A DNA stretch of 64,000 nucleotides from Heyndrickxia shackletonii (GCF_001420715.1 NZ_LJJC01000004.1:3043715-3107714); one strand, 5' to 3'; positions 29,803-39,521 are shown, numbered from the stretch's first letter. A program made the numbers and translations. Notes: a model not told the origin generated them from the letters alone.

Positions 29803-30597
29803 TTAATGTTTTAAATTGACTAATTCTTGAAGAATTTCATCAGATGTTGTTATAATTCTAGTATTTGCTTGGAAACCACGTTGAGCTACGATCATTTCTG
29901 TGAATTCTTCGGAAAGGTCTACGTTGGACATTTCTAAATAACCTGCATTTACGGAGCCACGCCCCCCACTATTAGCAACTCCATCTTGAGGTGCTCCAGA
30001 GTTTTGGTTATCTTTCAATAAATTACCACCAACCCTCGTTAAACCTGCTGGATTATTAAATTTCACTATACTAATAGTACCTAGATTAACCGCATTTCCA
30101 CTTGCATCAACCCCCGTTACTACACCAGAAGAGTTAATATCAAAGCTTGAATAAGTGCTGCTTGGAATTGTAATATTTCCACCACCATTTTTTTGAACAA
30201 AGTAACCATCACTATTCACTAGGTTTCCATCTTTATCTAAGTAAAAATTCCCAGCACGTGTGTAATATGTTTGGTTACCATTTTTGACAGTAAAATAGCC
30301 ATCTCCATCAATTGCAAGGTCTAGTGGCCGTCCAGTAGTTTGCATACTAGATTCAGTATCGACTATATCAATTGAACCTAAAGTAGATCCCAATCCTACT
30401 TGGATAGGATTTTTACCCCCAAGTCCACCTGATGGGGCACTAGCTCCTGAAATCGACTGGCTAATTGCATCCTTAAAAGTTACACGACCTTTTTTGAAGC
30501 CGTAAGTATTTACGTTAGCGATATTGTTACCAATTACGTCTAATTTGGTTTGGAAGTTTTTCATTCCGCTTATTCCTGAGTACATTGAACGTAACAT
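29803..30597 (-). CDS. flgE: Flagellar hook protein FlgE (FlgG-like short form)
   Basis: Hook subunit in the B. subtilis nomenclature; automatic annotation often calls it FlgG. 264 aa, the exact B. subtilis FlgE length. N-terminal rod-family motif MYSGISGMKNFQTKLDVIGNNIANVNT and C-terminal helix FTEMIVAQRGFQANTRIITTSDEILQELVNLKH, both shown in part. The middle (TTGRPLDLAIDGDGYF) is the FlgE/F/G core. It follows flgD and the operon protein at 30706. Confidence 0.93.
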   Translation of the reverse strand: MLRSMYSGISGMKNFQTKLDVIGNNIANVNTYGFKKGRVTFKDAISQSISGASAPSGGLGGKNPIQVGLGSTLGSIDIVDTESSMQTTGRPLDLAIDGDGYFTVKNGNQTYYTRAGNFYLDKDGNLVNSDGYFVQKNGGGNITIPSSTYSSFDINSSGVVTGVDASGNAVNLGTISIVKFNNPAGLTRVGGNLLKDNQNSGAPQDGVANSGGRGSVNAGYLEMSNVDLSEEFTEMIVAQRGFQANTRIITTSDEILQELVNLKH

Positions 30598-30705
30598 TGT
30601 TATTTTCCCCTTTCAGTCTTCTGCAAATTTCATAAGAATAGAGCTATTTCTAAAAACTGCTTCTCTCATTCCACAGTTTCAGCTTCCTTTTAGGTCCAGC
30701 TGTTT

Positions 30706-31101
30706 TTATTCAACTATAATAGCACCTGAAATGTTCGTGAAGATTTGTGAGCATGCTTCGTTTTTATCCATTGCAGTGATTACTGTATTATTTTTGGCAC
30801 TAACGATAAGAGCAGCATCCTTCACTAAAACTAAAGAATCATTTACACCTTTTTGCTTCGCTTCCATTACCTTCATTGCAATTTTATCCCAAAGAGGCTG
30901 ATCTATTTTTATCCCTCTTTGTTCCATCCTTATACTGGCATGTTTACTAATGGTAAGTTTCTCTGAATTATTTTTTAACGCCTCGTTAAAATGTTGTGAA
31001 AACGACGATTCTACTTTTTTATTTTGCTGATTTGGTTTCGGTAAAGTATTTTTTGGCGTAATTGGTTGTAATGGAACCTGATGAATAAAGGGCTTCACCA
31101 T
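30706..31101 (-). CDS. Flagellar operon protein, TIGR02530 family
   Basis: 131-aa cytoplasmic protein with no membrane segment. The core SKHASIRMEQRGIKI ... LVKDAALIVSAKNNTVITAMD matches what I know of the TIGR02530 family, found between flgD and flgE in many Firmicutes and thought to act in hook building. B. subtilis does not have it in its operon as classically listed. Function not established. AAGGA lies 9 bases before the ATG. Confidence 0.85.
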   Translation of the reverse strand: MVKPFIHQVPLQPITPKNTLPKPNQQNKKVESSFSQHFNEALKNNSEKLTISKHASIRMEQRGIKIDQPLWDKIAMKVMEAKQKGVNDSLVLVKDAALIVSAKNNTVITAMDKNEACSQIFTNISGAIIVE

Positions 31102-31115
31102 TCAACCACATCCTT

Positions 31116-31754
31116 TTAATTTTCTATTTTCGTTAATTGATCCGGTTTGATATTTTGATCGTTATCTAAACCTAATACTATTTCACCATTTTTTAATGCA
31201 GCTGATTTAACGATTGCACTTACTTCTTGATTTTGATCATCTAACCATGTCACTTTCTTGCCAATTAGATAACTAGCCTGGACTAAAGAATTATCTTTAG
31301 ACTGGGCGTTTACCTGCGAAATATTAGCTGCATCTAATTCTGTTCCATCATCTAAAATAAACTTTGGCGCATTATTGACGAAACGAACCCCTGTTACGAC
31401 ACCCGTTCCTTGTGTTATAGTAGGTTGTCCATTAGGTTCACTACTTGGAGTAGATTTATGCCAAGTAACTTGTTTGCCTACAAATTGTGTATAATCTATT
31501 AATTGACTTTGTGTTTGCGAATCTACAAATTGCTGCATCGTCTGGTTCATGTTTGTCATTTGCTCTAACGATGAGAATGTAGCCATTTGTGCAATAAAAT
31601 CTTTATCCTGCATCGGATTCATAGGATCCTGATTTTGCAATTGAACCATAAGGATTTTTAAAAAGTCGTCTTTTCCTAAAATATCTGAGCCTGTTTTTCG
31701 GTCAGCACTTTGTTTATTTGTGTATAGCAAACTTGGATCTATTGTGTTTCCCAT
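31116..31754 (-). CDS. flgD: Hook capping/scaffold protein FlgD
   Basis: Caps the growing hook. 212 aa from ATG 31754 (AGGTGA upstream). The conserved N-terminus contains LGKDDFLKILMVQLQNQDPM and FIAQMATFSSLEQM, typical of all FlgD proteins. The C-terminal half is Tudor/FnIII-like and variable. An in-frame GTG at 31763 belongs to the ribosome binding site. Confidence 0.95.
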   Translation of the reverse strand: MGNTIDPSLLYTNKQSADRKTGSDILGKDDFLKILMVQLQNQDPMNPMQDKDFIAQMATFSSLEQMTNMNQTMQQFVDSQTQSQLIDYTQFVGKQVTWHKSTPSSEPNGQPTITQGTGVVTGVRFVNNAPKFILDDGTELDAANISQVNAQSKDNSLVQASYLIGKKVTWLDDQNQEVSAIVKSAALKNGEIVLGLDNDQNIKPDQLTKIEN

Positions 31755-31763
31755 AATCATCAC

Positions 31764-33047
31764 CTATATTATTTTTTCTAGTAAACTCTCACTTAAAAAA
31801 TTGGAAAAGGATGTATCATTCTCTTCTTCATTTTCTTGATTAGGTGTTTCATTATTTTGGCCGGATGATTGTTGTCTTGGATCTTGTTGTCCAAATTTTT
31901 GTGTCTGGGTTTCTCCATACAGGACATCAATTTTATCCACCTGAATATTTTGCATAGAAAAAGCGTCTTTTAATTGATTGATTTGAGAATCCAATAAATC
32001 CTTCGCAGTCCCGCTGCTTGCAAACATTTTTGCCGTTATACTTCCTTTATCCTGTAATAATTCAATTCTAATAGAACCTAAATGTTCTGGATAAAGTTTA
32101 ATAAATAGTTTATTTGTTCCGTCTAATCCTGTTGTAAGCTGTGATTTTGCCAGGATATTCGTAAATTCTTTGACAAATTCACTATAATTACCTGAGGTTT
32201 CAGTTCCCTTTCCAAGATGCAAAATAAATTGCTCTGTTTTTGAAATAGGATTCATCAAATTAGAAAACAAATTTGTCTGAGCAGACGAGTCTTCGATATT
32301 TTCACCTGAACCTTTCGAAACTTCATTAACTTGATTTATGTCAGATACCATACTTTGGCGATCCTTTAATATAGAAGAAAAGGCAGTTTGAAGAATCGTA
32401 TTTTGTGTTGTTAATTTACTGTTTCTTACCAACAATTCAATTTTTGCAATTACATTCTGTAAACCTTCATTCAATTGTGTTAGCTGTTTAATATCTCCCA
32501 TTGATAAGTCAACAGTCTTGGCAAGCTGTTCAGTTACCTTTACATTTTTTGCAAATGTTTGAAGCTGATTTCCTTTTAACTGTTCAAAAGCATCAGAAGG
32601 CAGTTTTGAAACGGCAGAGGCTAACTCAGACATTCCTTTTAAAAACTTACCATCCACTAAGGAGCTTTTCACTTCTTTCAATTGAGACAAAAATTGCGGT
32701 AAATTTGCAAATAGGCTTTGTAGACTATCAAGCAAATCATTCATTTGCGCTTTCCAGTCTTCCTTCGTCATCCCCAACAAGTTACTAATTTGGTCATCAG
32801 AAATTTTATCGTTATTTGTAAAGCCTAGTCCATTTGTATTTGGTAATCCATTTTTTAATATCTGCAAAATTGTTTTTAAAACATCTGCCAGATTTTCAGT
32901 GGAACCTATTCCATCCTGATTTCCTTTACTTGCTTGAAGCTGCAGCAAACTGGAAAACGCATTATTTGTATTCCCTGTTTTTAAGCCATTTTTACCAGTA
33001 TTTACCGATGGAGAAATTGAACCTAATGGAAGCATCGTGACATTCAT
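31764..33047 (-). CDS. fliK: Flagellar hook-length control protein FliK
   Basis: Secreted molecular ruler that triggers the FlhB specificity switch. Gln/Asn/Ser-rich, variable N-terminal 300 residues; the conserved C-terminal domain reads LFIKLYPEHLGSIRIELLQDKG near residues 325-346 (shown up to twenty: LFIKLYPEHLGSIRIELLQD). An acidic tail follows. Start at 33047 with AAAGGAGGTG upstream, giving MNVTMLPLGSISPS, 427 aa. The frame stays open 15 codons further but into the repeat at 33077, so that extension is rejected. Confidence 0.93.
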   Translation of the reverse strand: MNVTMLPLGSISPSVNTGKNGLKTGNTNNAFSSLLQLQASKGNQDGIGSTENLADVLKTILQILKNGLPNTNGLGFTNNDKISDDQISNLLGMTKEDWKAQMNDLLDSLQSLFANLPQFLSQLKEVKSSLVDGKFLKGMSELASAVSKLPSDAFEQLKGNQLQTFAKNVKVTEQLAKTVDLSMGDIKQLTQLNEGLQNVIAKIELLVRNSKLTTQNTILQTAFSSILKDRQSMVSDINQVNEVSKGSGENIEDSSAQTNLFSNLMNPISKTEQFILHLGKGTETSGNYSEFVKEFTNILAKSQLTTGLDGTNKLFIKLYPEHLGSIRIELLQDKGSITAKMFASSGTAKDLLDSQINQLKDAFSMQNIQVDKIDVLYGETQTQKFGQQDPRQQSSGQNNETPNQENEEENDTSFSNFLSESLLEKII

Positions 33048-33076
33048 TATTTCACCTCCTTTCAAAATCAAATGCA

Positions 33077-33222
33077 TAAGCGACTTGAACATCGGCGTAT
33101 GGATTTCGTAGTCGCAGGCTCGAGATAAAGGAAACCGTGCTGAAGTAGTTCACGAGCTGATGTTAACTTATCGTAGGGAGAAGACGTAGAAATCCACTAG
33201 CCGATAGGCGCTTAAGCTAGAC
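33077..33222 (+). repeat. Dispersed structured repeat, copy 2 (inside the fla/che operon)
   Basis: About 146 bp between motE and fliK, ending 30 bases from the fliK start. Its two arms, 33091-33113 and 33183-33205, pair as ATCGGC/GCCGAT, TGGATTTC/GAAATCCA and GTC/GAC, separated by two symmetrical 3-base internal loops. It shares CATCGGCGTATG with copy 1 and GAGCTGATGTTAACTTATC with copy 4. It lacks the AAGAAA 5' end. Orientation is opposite to the operon. Confidence 0.85.
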
Positions 33223-33300
33223 GCAGACCCCTTTATAAAAAGTTTATCCAAGGCTATTCACATGGTTTAATTTTTTATTTCCTATGCAAATACATAATTT

Positions 33301-33888
33301 TTAATTTGAGCTTCCTCCAAGCATTTCTGTATATTTCGCAGCACGGTCGGCAGGCATCTTTTCTAATATACTTGCTAATGCCTCTGAGCTTAGCTTAGAT
33401 AAAATCTTCACCGCGTTTTCATCCTTCATTTGAAGGATAATCGGGGCCGCGTTTTTCGGATTCATGGATTCATATGAGCTAACAATTTCTTTGAAATCTT
33501 TTGTACTTTGGGCTTGAGACTTTTGTAAGCTTGCAATTTGTTGTTGAAGTCTTTTTTGCTCTAAAAGTAATTGCTGTTTTTCATTGTCCCCACTGTCTAA
33601 TTGCTTCTGCAGATTTTCAATTTGTGTATCTTTGTTTTGAATTTCTGCATTTAAACTGATTATCTTATCCTCATCTGCTTTCGATCTGTTCGTAGCATTA
33701 TTAGCAGACAATATATGAGTTTTTTCCCCAAGTTCTTTTGCCTTCTCAAAAACATTGATCCCCGCAAATGTTGTGACAATTAATGCTATAACAATCGCAA
33801 ATAATAATGGTATGACAACGACATATATGAACCATAAAAACTTGTTGCCTGATTTCTCTTCTTCTAGTAATGCTTCCTCTTTTGCCAT
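33301..33888 (-). CDS. ylxF: MotE-family flagellar protein (YlxF)
   Basis: 195 aa: one N-terminal membrane segment (about 20-45), a long coiled coil (residues 65-125) rich in Gln, and a C-terminal MgtE-N-like domain (PKNAAPIILQMKDENAVKIL ...LEKMPADRAAKY). Family members are linked to MotA/B-type flagellar motors. Position between fliJ and fliK matches B. subtilis ylxF. Confidence 0.9.
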   Translation of the reverse strand: MAKEEALLEEEKSGNKFLWFIYVVVIPLLFAIVIALIVTTFAGINVFEKAKELGEKTHILSANNATNRSKADEDKIISLNAEIQNKDTQIENLQKQLDSGDNEKQQLLLEQKRLQQQIASLQKSQAQSTKDFKEIVSSYESMNPKNAAPIILQMKDENAVKILSKLSSEALASILEKMPADRAAKYTEMLGGSSN

Positions 33889-33896
33889 ACAATCAC

Positions 33897-34343
33897 CTAA
33901 TTTCCTGTCCGATGAAAATATTGGAGAGTAGAAATTTCATCCGTTACCTTGTCCTCTTCAAGTTTCATTTGTTCTAAAAACTTTTCATAATCTTTTATTT
34001 TCATTTTTTCATATTTTTTTACTTCGACATTTTTTTCAATCAGTTGTGTTTCACACCAATTCATACGATTCCTTGCATTCAATACAAGTTCTTGATAATA
34101 CTTAATAGATTTTTCCATGTTTATAATGAATCGCTGGTAATGTCTTATTTCTTGAACAGATGATCCAGTTTGCAGCTTTTCTGCTTGGAATAATTCTAAA
34201 TCTTCCTTTTTCTTCAGTAAACGATATAACTCTTCTGCCACTTCTTCGAATGTTTTAATAGCATTTTGATAAGCTGATAATGCTTCCTCTTTTTCGCGTT
34301 CCTTGAAAGTTAAAACCTTTTCGAATTTATACTGGTATTTCAT
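33897..34343 (-). CDS. fliJ: Flagellar export chaperone FliJ
   Basis: Coiled-coil protein of the FliHIJ export ATPase complex. About 148 aa, almost wholly charged helix (KEREKEEALSAYQNAIKTFE, MNWCETQLIEKNVEVKKYEK). I prefer ATG 34343 (GGTGA 8 bases upstream; product MKYQYKFEKVL resembles B. subtilis MAYQFRFQKLL); ATG 34349 overlaps the fliI stop and is the alternative. Confidence 0.93.
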   Translation of the reverse strand: MKYQYKFEKVLTFKEREKEEALSAYQNAIKTFEEVAEELYRLLKKKEDLELFQAEKLQTGSSVQEIRHYQRFIINMEKSIKYYQELVLNARNRMNWCETQLIEKNVEVKKYEKMKIKDYEKFLEQMKLEEDKVTDEISTLQYFHRTGN

Positions 34344-34345
34344 GT

Positions 34346-35665
34346 TCATTCACCATTTTCAGCGAGATTTATGATAGAAGCAATACTTTCATTCATTGTA
34401 ATTTTTTCATCAGTTCGTTGTTTTAAGAAAGAAATAATTTTCGGATACATTTGAATAGCCAAATCAATTTCTTTTGAGCTACCTCGCTTATAAGCCCCAA
34501 TGTTTATGAGATCCTCTGCATTTAAGTATGTACTTAAAAGATCTCTGATTTTTTCTGCTGCTTGTTTATGCATATCAGAAACAAGATGATTCATTAAGCG
34601 GCTTACGCTTTTCAATATGTTGATAGCTGGATACTGTCCTTTATTGGCTAAAGCACGATCCAATACAAAATGCCCGTCTAATATTCCGCGTACAGTATCA
34701 GCAATAGGCTCGTTCATATCATCACCATCTACCAACACCGTGTATATACCTGTAATGGTTCCGTTTTGATTCGTACCTGTTCGTTCCAATAATTTAGGTA
34801 ATATGGCAAATACGGAAGGGGTATATCCCTTCGTTGCAGGAGGCTCCCCAACTGCTAGTCCGACTTCACGCTGTGCCATTGCAACACGGGTAACAGAATC
34901 CATCATAAACATTACATTTAGACCTTTATCTCGAAAATACTCGGCGATGGCAGTTGCCGTAAAAGCACCTTTAATCCTCATTAATGCCGGCTGATCCGAA
35001 GTAGCACACACGACGATGGATCTTGCCAGCCCTTCTGGTCCAAGATCTCGCTCGATAAATTCCCTAACCTCACGTCCTCGTTCCCCAATAAGTGCAATTA
35101 CATTCAAATCCGCATTTGTATTTCGAGCTATCATTCCCAAGAGCGTACTTTTTCCAACACCACTTCCCGCAAATATCCCGACCCTTTGACCTTTACCCAC
35201 GGTTAAAAGACTGTCTATCGCACGAACCCCGAGCTCCATCTCTTCCGAAATAGGCGGACGCGTTAATGGGTTTGGCGGTGCCTGTTCCGTTTGGATGGCC
35301 ATTAAACCTTTTGGCAATGGTGAATCATCAAGCGGATTGCCAAGGGAATCAATAATTTTTCCAATCAATGAATTGCCAACTTTCACTTCGAGTGAACGGC
35401 CAGTAGCTTCCACTAAACTTCCAGGAGATATATCTTGTATTTCTGTATATGGCATGAGAATAACATTTTCTTCTTTAAAACCAACTACTTCCGCCATTAT
35501 TTTTCTGCCTTTTTTCTTACCGCCAACATGAATGAAGCATACTTCACCGATTGAACTTTCGGGCCCGATGGATTCAATCATTAGCCCTACCACTCGGTTT
35601 ACTTTTCCAAACCGCTTATAAGTTTCAATATTTGGAATGAAAGTCAAAAGTTCACTTGCTTTCAT
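34346..35665 (-). CDS. fliI: Flagellum-specific export ATPase FliI
   Basis: Hexameric ATPase, related to F1 beta, that energises substrate delivery to the export gate. Walker A AGSGVGKSTLLGMIARN near residue 168, LIGERGREVREF, Walker B region MFMMDSVTRVAMAQREVGLA. 439 aa against 438 in B. subtilis. Overlaps fliH at its start. Confidence 0.97.
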   Translation of the reverse strand: MKASELLTFIPNIETYKRFGKVNRVVGLMIESIGPESSIGEVCFIHVGGKKKGRKIMAEVVGFKEENVILMPYTEIQDISPGSLVEATGRSLEVKVGNSLIGKIIDSLGNPLDDSPLPKGLMAIQTEQAPPNPLTRPPISEEMELGVRAIDSLLTVGKGQRVGIFAGSGVGKSTLLGMIARNTNADLNVIALIGERGREVREFIERDLGPEGLARSIVVCATSDQPALMRIKGAFTATAIAEYFRDKGLNVMFMMDSVTRVAMAQREVGLAVGEPPATKGYTPSVFAILPKLLERTGTNQNGTITGIYTVLVDGDDMNEPIADTVRGILDGHFVLDRALANKGQYPAINILKSVSRLMNHLVSDMHKQAAEKIRDLLSTYLNAEDLINIGAYKRGSSKEIDLAIQMYPKIISFLKQRTDEKITMNESIASIINLAENGE

Positions 35666-36432
35666 GAATAGACACCTTCTAATACCTCATGCAATTTCTC
35701 TTGTAACATGTTAAGCTGGCTATCAATGCTAGCATCAATTCGACCATTTTCGGTTTCCACAACACATTGATTTTCCGTAAATTGTTCATCACCGTAAATA
35801 TAACATTGTACCTGACCGGCTAAAATACTATCCAATTCATCCTTTCTTGACAGGATTATTGGGTATTTTGAAGGATGAACGATAATTTTTATCTCTTGAT
35901 TTTCCCTCACTTCCTTAACTGTTTGTTTGACAAGTGAAAGAAATTTTTCCGGCTCTCCCGCTAATGTGTCACATAAAATTTTTTTAGCAGCCGTTATACC
36001 TAAATCTAAAATAACTTTTTCTGATTCTTCGATGTGTTTTACAAATTCATTTTTGGCATGAGCAACCATTGTATTCGCTTCATCTATTCGTAAACGATAC
36101 TCTTCAAACCCTTGATTTCTGCCCTCTATAAGTCCTTGTTCAAATCCACTCTTTTTAGCTTCTTCAATCCATAATTGCTTTTCTTGAATCCACTGTTCTT
36201 TTTCTTGTTCGATTTGTTCCCTTATTTTTTGGGCTTGTTCCTCTGCCTCTTGAATCATCGATTCGGCTTTATGCTGAAATTGACTTAAATATTTTTGTTT
36301 CTCCATTTCGAACAAGGCGTCAGTTTCATTTTGCTCAAAACTATTTGCAATAAAAATATCTTTTAAGTCAATTATTTTTCCCGGAAGTTCATTATTAAAA
36401 GAAGATTTAATAATCTTAGACAATGATGTCAT
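35662..36432 (-). CDS. fliH: Flagellar export ATPase regulator FliH
   Basis: Binds and restrains FliI and tethers it to the C ring. Long Gln/Glu-rich helix (residues 50-120) followed by the C-terminal FliH/V-ATPase E-like domain. I chose ATG 36432, inside the end of fliG, because the product MTSLSKIIKSSFNN aligns with B. subtilis MISLSNIIKS; GGAGG precedes it closely. 256 aa. An in-frame TTG at 36450 is less likely. Confidence 0.93.
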   Translation of the reverse strand: MTSLSKIIKSSFNNELPGKIIDLKDIFIANSFEQNETDALFEMEKQKYLSQFQHKAESMIQEAEEQAQKIREQIEQEKEQWIQEKQLWIEEAKKSGFEQGLIEGRNQGFEEYRLRIDEANTMVAHAKNEFVKHIEESEKVILDLGITAAKKILCDTLAGEPEKFLSLVKQTVKEVRENQEIKIIVHPSKYPIILSRKDELDSILAGQVQCYIYGDEQFTENQCVVETENGRIDASIDSQLNMLQEKLHEVLEGVYS

Positions 36433-37429
36433 CTCCTCCGCCACGGGCAATAATAATTTCCCCGGAATCTTCCAGTTTTCTGATAATCGTTACAATTCTT
36501 GATTGCGCCTCTTCTACATCTCTTAAACGAACTGGTCCCATATACTGCATTTCTTCCTTAAAGGATTCAACCATACGGGTGGACATATTTCGGAAAACAA
36601 CATCCTTTACTTCCTCACTGGATACTTTAAGAGACAATAGTAGATCCTCATTATCAGCTTCACGGATAACCCTTTGAATGGAACGATTATCTAATGTCAC
36701 AATATCCTCGAATACAAACATCCGTTTCTTAATTTCCTCAGCAAGCTCAGGATCTTGAATTTCCAATGAATCTAATATTGTTTTTTCTGTTGAACGATCC
36801 ACTCCGTTCAATACTTCTACAACAGCTTCTATACCGCCAGTTTGTGTATAGTCTTGGGTTACGGTTGACGATAGCTTTTGTTCAAGTATTGCTTCTACCT
36901 CGCTAATAATCTCCGGCGAAGTTCGATCCATAATTGCGATACGTCTTGCTATATCAGCTTGAACATCTTGTTGTAATTCCGATAATATTTGCCCCGCTTT
37001 TTCTGGTTCCAAATAAGAAAGTATTAATGCGATTGTTTGCGGATGTTCATTTTGGATAAAATTCAGGATTTGAGAAGGCTCTGCACGTCTTGCAAAATCA
37101 AATGGTTTGACTTGCAAAGAAGATGTTAACCTATTAATAATGGTTGCGGCTTGTTCAGACCCTAGTGCCTTCTCAAGAACCGTTTTTGCATAGCCAATCC
37201 CGCCTTGAGAGATATAATCCTGTGCTAAAGCAATATTATGAAATTCATCTAATATTTCTTCTTTTGTCTCAGTGGGAACTTTTTTAACTCCTGATATTTC
37301 CAGAGTCAGCTTTTCTATCTCTTCTTCTGTTAAATGCTTATACACGGATGCCGAAACATCAGGACCTAAGGAGATAAGAAGGATAGCGGCTTTTTGTTTT
37401 CCAGACAAACCTTTTTCTCTACTTGCCAT
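36416..37429 (-). CDS. fliG: Flagellar motor switch protein FliG
   Basis: Rotor protein that contacts the stators. 337 aa (B. subtilis 338). N-terminal FliF-binding helices (LSGKQKAAILLISLG), the middle-domain EHPQTIALILSYL motif, and the charged C-terminal torque helix region (SIQRVIREADNEDLLLSLK). The last 17 bases overlap fliH. Confidence 0.97.
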   Translation of the reverse strand: MASREKGLSGKQKAAILLISLGPDVSASVYKHLTEEEIEKLTLEISGVKKVPTETKEEILDEFHNIALAQDYISQGGIGYAKTVLEKALGSEQAATIINRLTSSLQVKPFDFARRAEPSQILNFIQNEHPQTIALILSYLEPEKAGQILSELQQDVQADIARRIAIMDRTSPEIISEVEAILEQKLSSTVTQDYTQTGGIEAVVEVLNGVDRSTEKTILDSLEIQDPELAEEIKKRMFVFEDIVTLDNRSIQRVIREADNEDLLLSLKVSSEEVKDVVFRNMSTRMVESFKEEMQYMGPVRLRDVEEAQSRIVTIIRKLEDSGEIIIARGGGDDIIV

Positions 37430-37440
37430 TCCTTACCCCC

Positions 37441-39033
37441 CTATTCTTCGGATAACCATGTACGTAATAATTTTGCAAATTCATCTGGCTTATCTTTTGC
37501 CATTTTTTCTAATTGTTTTTTACGAAGAGTTGTTTCCGTTTCATGTTCTTCATTAACATCAGCAATTTGAATTGGTTCTGTTTTAACAAAATCATCCTCT
37601 TCTTCTACATCTTTCCTTCTAACACGAAGCATAAAGAATATCAATAGGCCTATGATTAGTAATAATATTCCTCCAATGACATAGACCCACCATGGAATTT
37701 TTGACTGGTTAACTGGTGCAGAGGTCGTATTTCCATTAAAAGGCTGCACTGATACAGCGATTTTGTTTTGGATAGCCTGGTTAGAAAGATTCGTTCCGCT
37801 GCTCTTATCAATAGAAGTACTTATAATAGTAGATAAAATTTTATTAATATCATTAATTCTGCTTTGCGGCAGTGAACTCGGATTTTTTGGGTTTGGCGGT
37901 TCTACCATGACTTGAATTCCCAAATCACGTATCTTATATGGACTTTGAACAATTTGATTATGAATTTTATTTACTTCATAATTCATGGTTTCTTGAATTT
38001 TTTCATAGTCGCCATTTCCATTCGAGCCATTTTGTACATACGTTGTTCCAGAACCAGTATCGGATGAATTTGTCCCTGGTACTCCGCCAGCTGCAGCAGC
38101 ACCATTCCCAGAATACGTTTCCGTAATTTTTTGCGCACTAACGGCAATACCCTTCATATTTTGCTTATCAACAGGCTGTACTAAATGCTCATCTGTATTC
38201 TCCTGCGTAAAATCAATATCCGCGGTAACGCTTGTTACAACCTTGTTATACCCCATTAAAGTTCCTAGCATTGTTTGAACTTGTCTTTGGATATCTCTTT
38301 CAATTTGATGCTTTATATCCATCTGTTCAGCAAATGTACTTCCAGTAGAATTTTTATCATTATTTAAATCAAAATACTCAAAATTTTGATTCATAATGAC
38401 GATATTATCTGTAGGAAGATTCGGTACACTTTTGGATACTAAATTATAAAGTGATGTTATTTGTTTATCAGTAAATTCATACCCAGGCTTTGTCGTCAAA
38501 ACAATGGATGCTGAAGCTTGTTGATTAGGATCGTTTACAAATATTCCTTTATCAGGCATATTTATCATAACCTTAGCATTTTCTACACCATCCACTTGTT
38601 TAATAAGATTGGATAGTTCTGTTTGCATAGCATCTAATTTGATGACATTAAACTCATTGTCCGTCATACCGAAGCTTGCATTTTGACTAAAAAAGGAATA
38701 GTCAATACTTCCTGTCTTTGGAATGCCCTCTGATGCCAATTCCACCTTGAGATTATCTACATCCTGTTTCGGCACACTAATGGTCTTTCCATTATCGCTA
38801 ATAACCGACTTGATTCCTTTAGAATCCAGACTCTGTTTGATGGAACCCGTTTCAGTTGGTTCAAGATTACTATATAAAGGAACCATCGTTGTTCTGGTGG
38901 TAAAATAAGTAATCCCTAAAATAAGTAAAAGAATTATTATAAATGCTGATATACCTGTGATCTTTTGTTTTTTTGTTCTGCTTTTCCAGTAATCTTTAAT
39001 TCTATTAAAGAATTGTTTTATATTCTCATTCAT
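37441..39033 (-). CDS. fliF: Flagellar MS-ring protein FliF
   Basis: Forms the membrane ring on which the basal body grows. Two membrane segments (about residues 26-46 and 443-463) flank the periplasm-facing ring-building domains (YSNLEPTETGSIKQSLDSKG, PGYEFTDKQITSLYNLVSKS). The C-terminal FliG-binding tail ends DKPDEFAKLLRTWLSEE. Start at ATG 39033 with GGGGGAAAG upstream; 530 aa. The frame opens at 39051 without support. Confidence 0.96.
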   Translation of the reverse strand: MNENIKQFFNRIKDYWKSRTKKQKITGISAFIIILLLILGITYFTTRTTMVPLYSNLEPTETGSIKQSLDSKGIKSVISDNGKTISVPKQDVDNLKVELASEGIPKTGSIDYSFFSQNASFGMTDNEFNVIKLDAMQTELSNLIKQVDGVENAKVMINMPDKGIFVNDPNQQASASIVLTTKPGYEFTDKQITSLYNLVSKSVPNLPTDNIVIMNQNFEYFDLNNDKNSTGSTFAEQMDIKHQIERDIQRQVQTMLGTLMGYNKVVTSVTADIDFTQENTDEHLVQPVDKQNMKGIAVSAQKITETYSGNGAAAAGGVPGTNSSDTGSGTTYVQNGSNGNGDYEKIQETMNYEVNKIHNQIVQSPYKIRDLGIQVMVEPPNPKNPSSLPQSRINDINKILSTIISTSIDKSSGTNLSNQAIQNKIAVSVQPFNGNTTSAPVNQSKIPWWVYVIGGILLLIIGLLIFFMLRVRRKDVEEEDDFVKTEPIQIADVNEEHETETTLRKKQLEKMAKDKPDEFAKLLRTWLSEE

Positions 39034-39111
39034 TTCTTTCCCCCGAATCACATTTCACTTTTATCTTATTGTCTTAATCGAAGGTATTGGTATTAGCAAT
39101 AAACATAAATA

Positions 39112-39441
39112 TTATACTTGCATTCTCATTGTTTCTTGATAAGCTTCAACAACCTTGTTTCGAATTTCAAGAGCCGCTTGCAATGTAATATTGGCCTTTT
39201 GTGCAGCAATCATAACTTCATGTAAATCAACATTATCGCCATTGGCTAATTTTTGTGTTAATACATCTGATTGAATTTGATCATTATTGACTTCGGAAAT
39301 GGACTTTTTTAGCATATCAGCAAAACTAGTTTTTGATGGGTTCGCTGATGTTGTTTGTCCTAAATTATTTTGATTAAAATTTATTTGGCCTGACGGACGA
39401 AAAATATTGGCCGCGACCGTATTAATATTTTGAAGAGCCAT
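39112..39441 (-). CDS. fliE: Flagellar hook-basal body protein FliE
   Basis: Adapter between MS ring and rod. About 109 aa from ATG 39441 (GGAGG 8 bases upstream). Conserved C-terminal half: FADMLKKSISEVNNDQI and the VMIAAQKANITLQAALEIRN block. Secreted by the export apparatus, no signal peptide. Confidence 0.94.
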   Translation of the reverse strand: MALQNINTVAANIFRPSGQINFNQNNLGQTTSANPSKTSFADMLKKSISEVNNDQIQSDVLTQKLANGDNVDLHEVMIAAQKANITLQAALEIRNKVVEAYQETMRMQV

Positions 39442-39521
39442 AGAAGAACCTCCGTTCATGTATAAAATGTATAAACTATCAAATTTTTCAAGCTTAATGT
39501 AAAGCTCAAAGAAATATGTAT

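Noticed and set aside
30654-30679. Terminator AAACTG/CAGTTT between the TIGR02530 gene and flgE
   Set aside because: Only a 6-bp stem with a 14-base loop inside a continuous operon; too weak to list.
33048-33092. N-terminal extension of fliK running into the repeat
   Set aside because: A strong AAAGGAGGTG precedes the internal ATG at 33047, and the extension encodes the ribosome binding site and repeat sequence.
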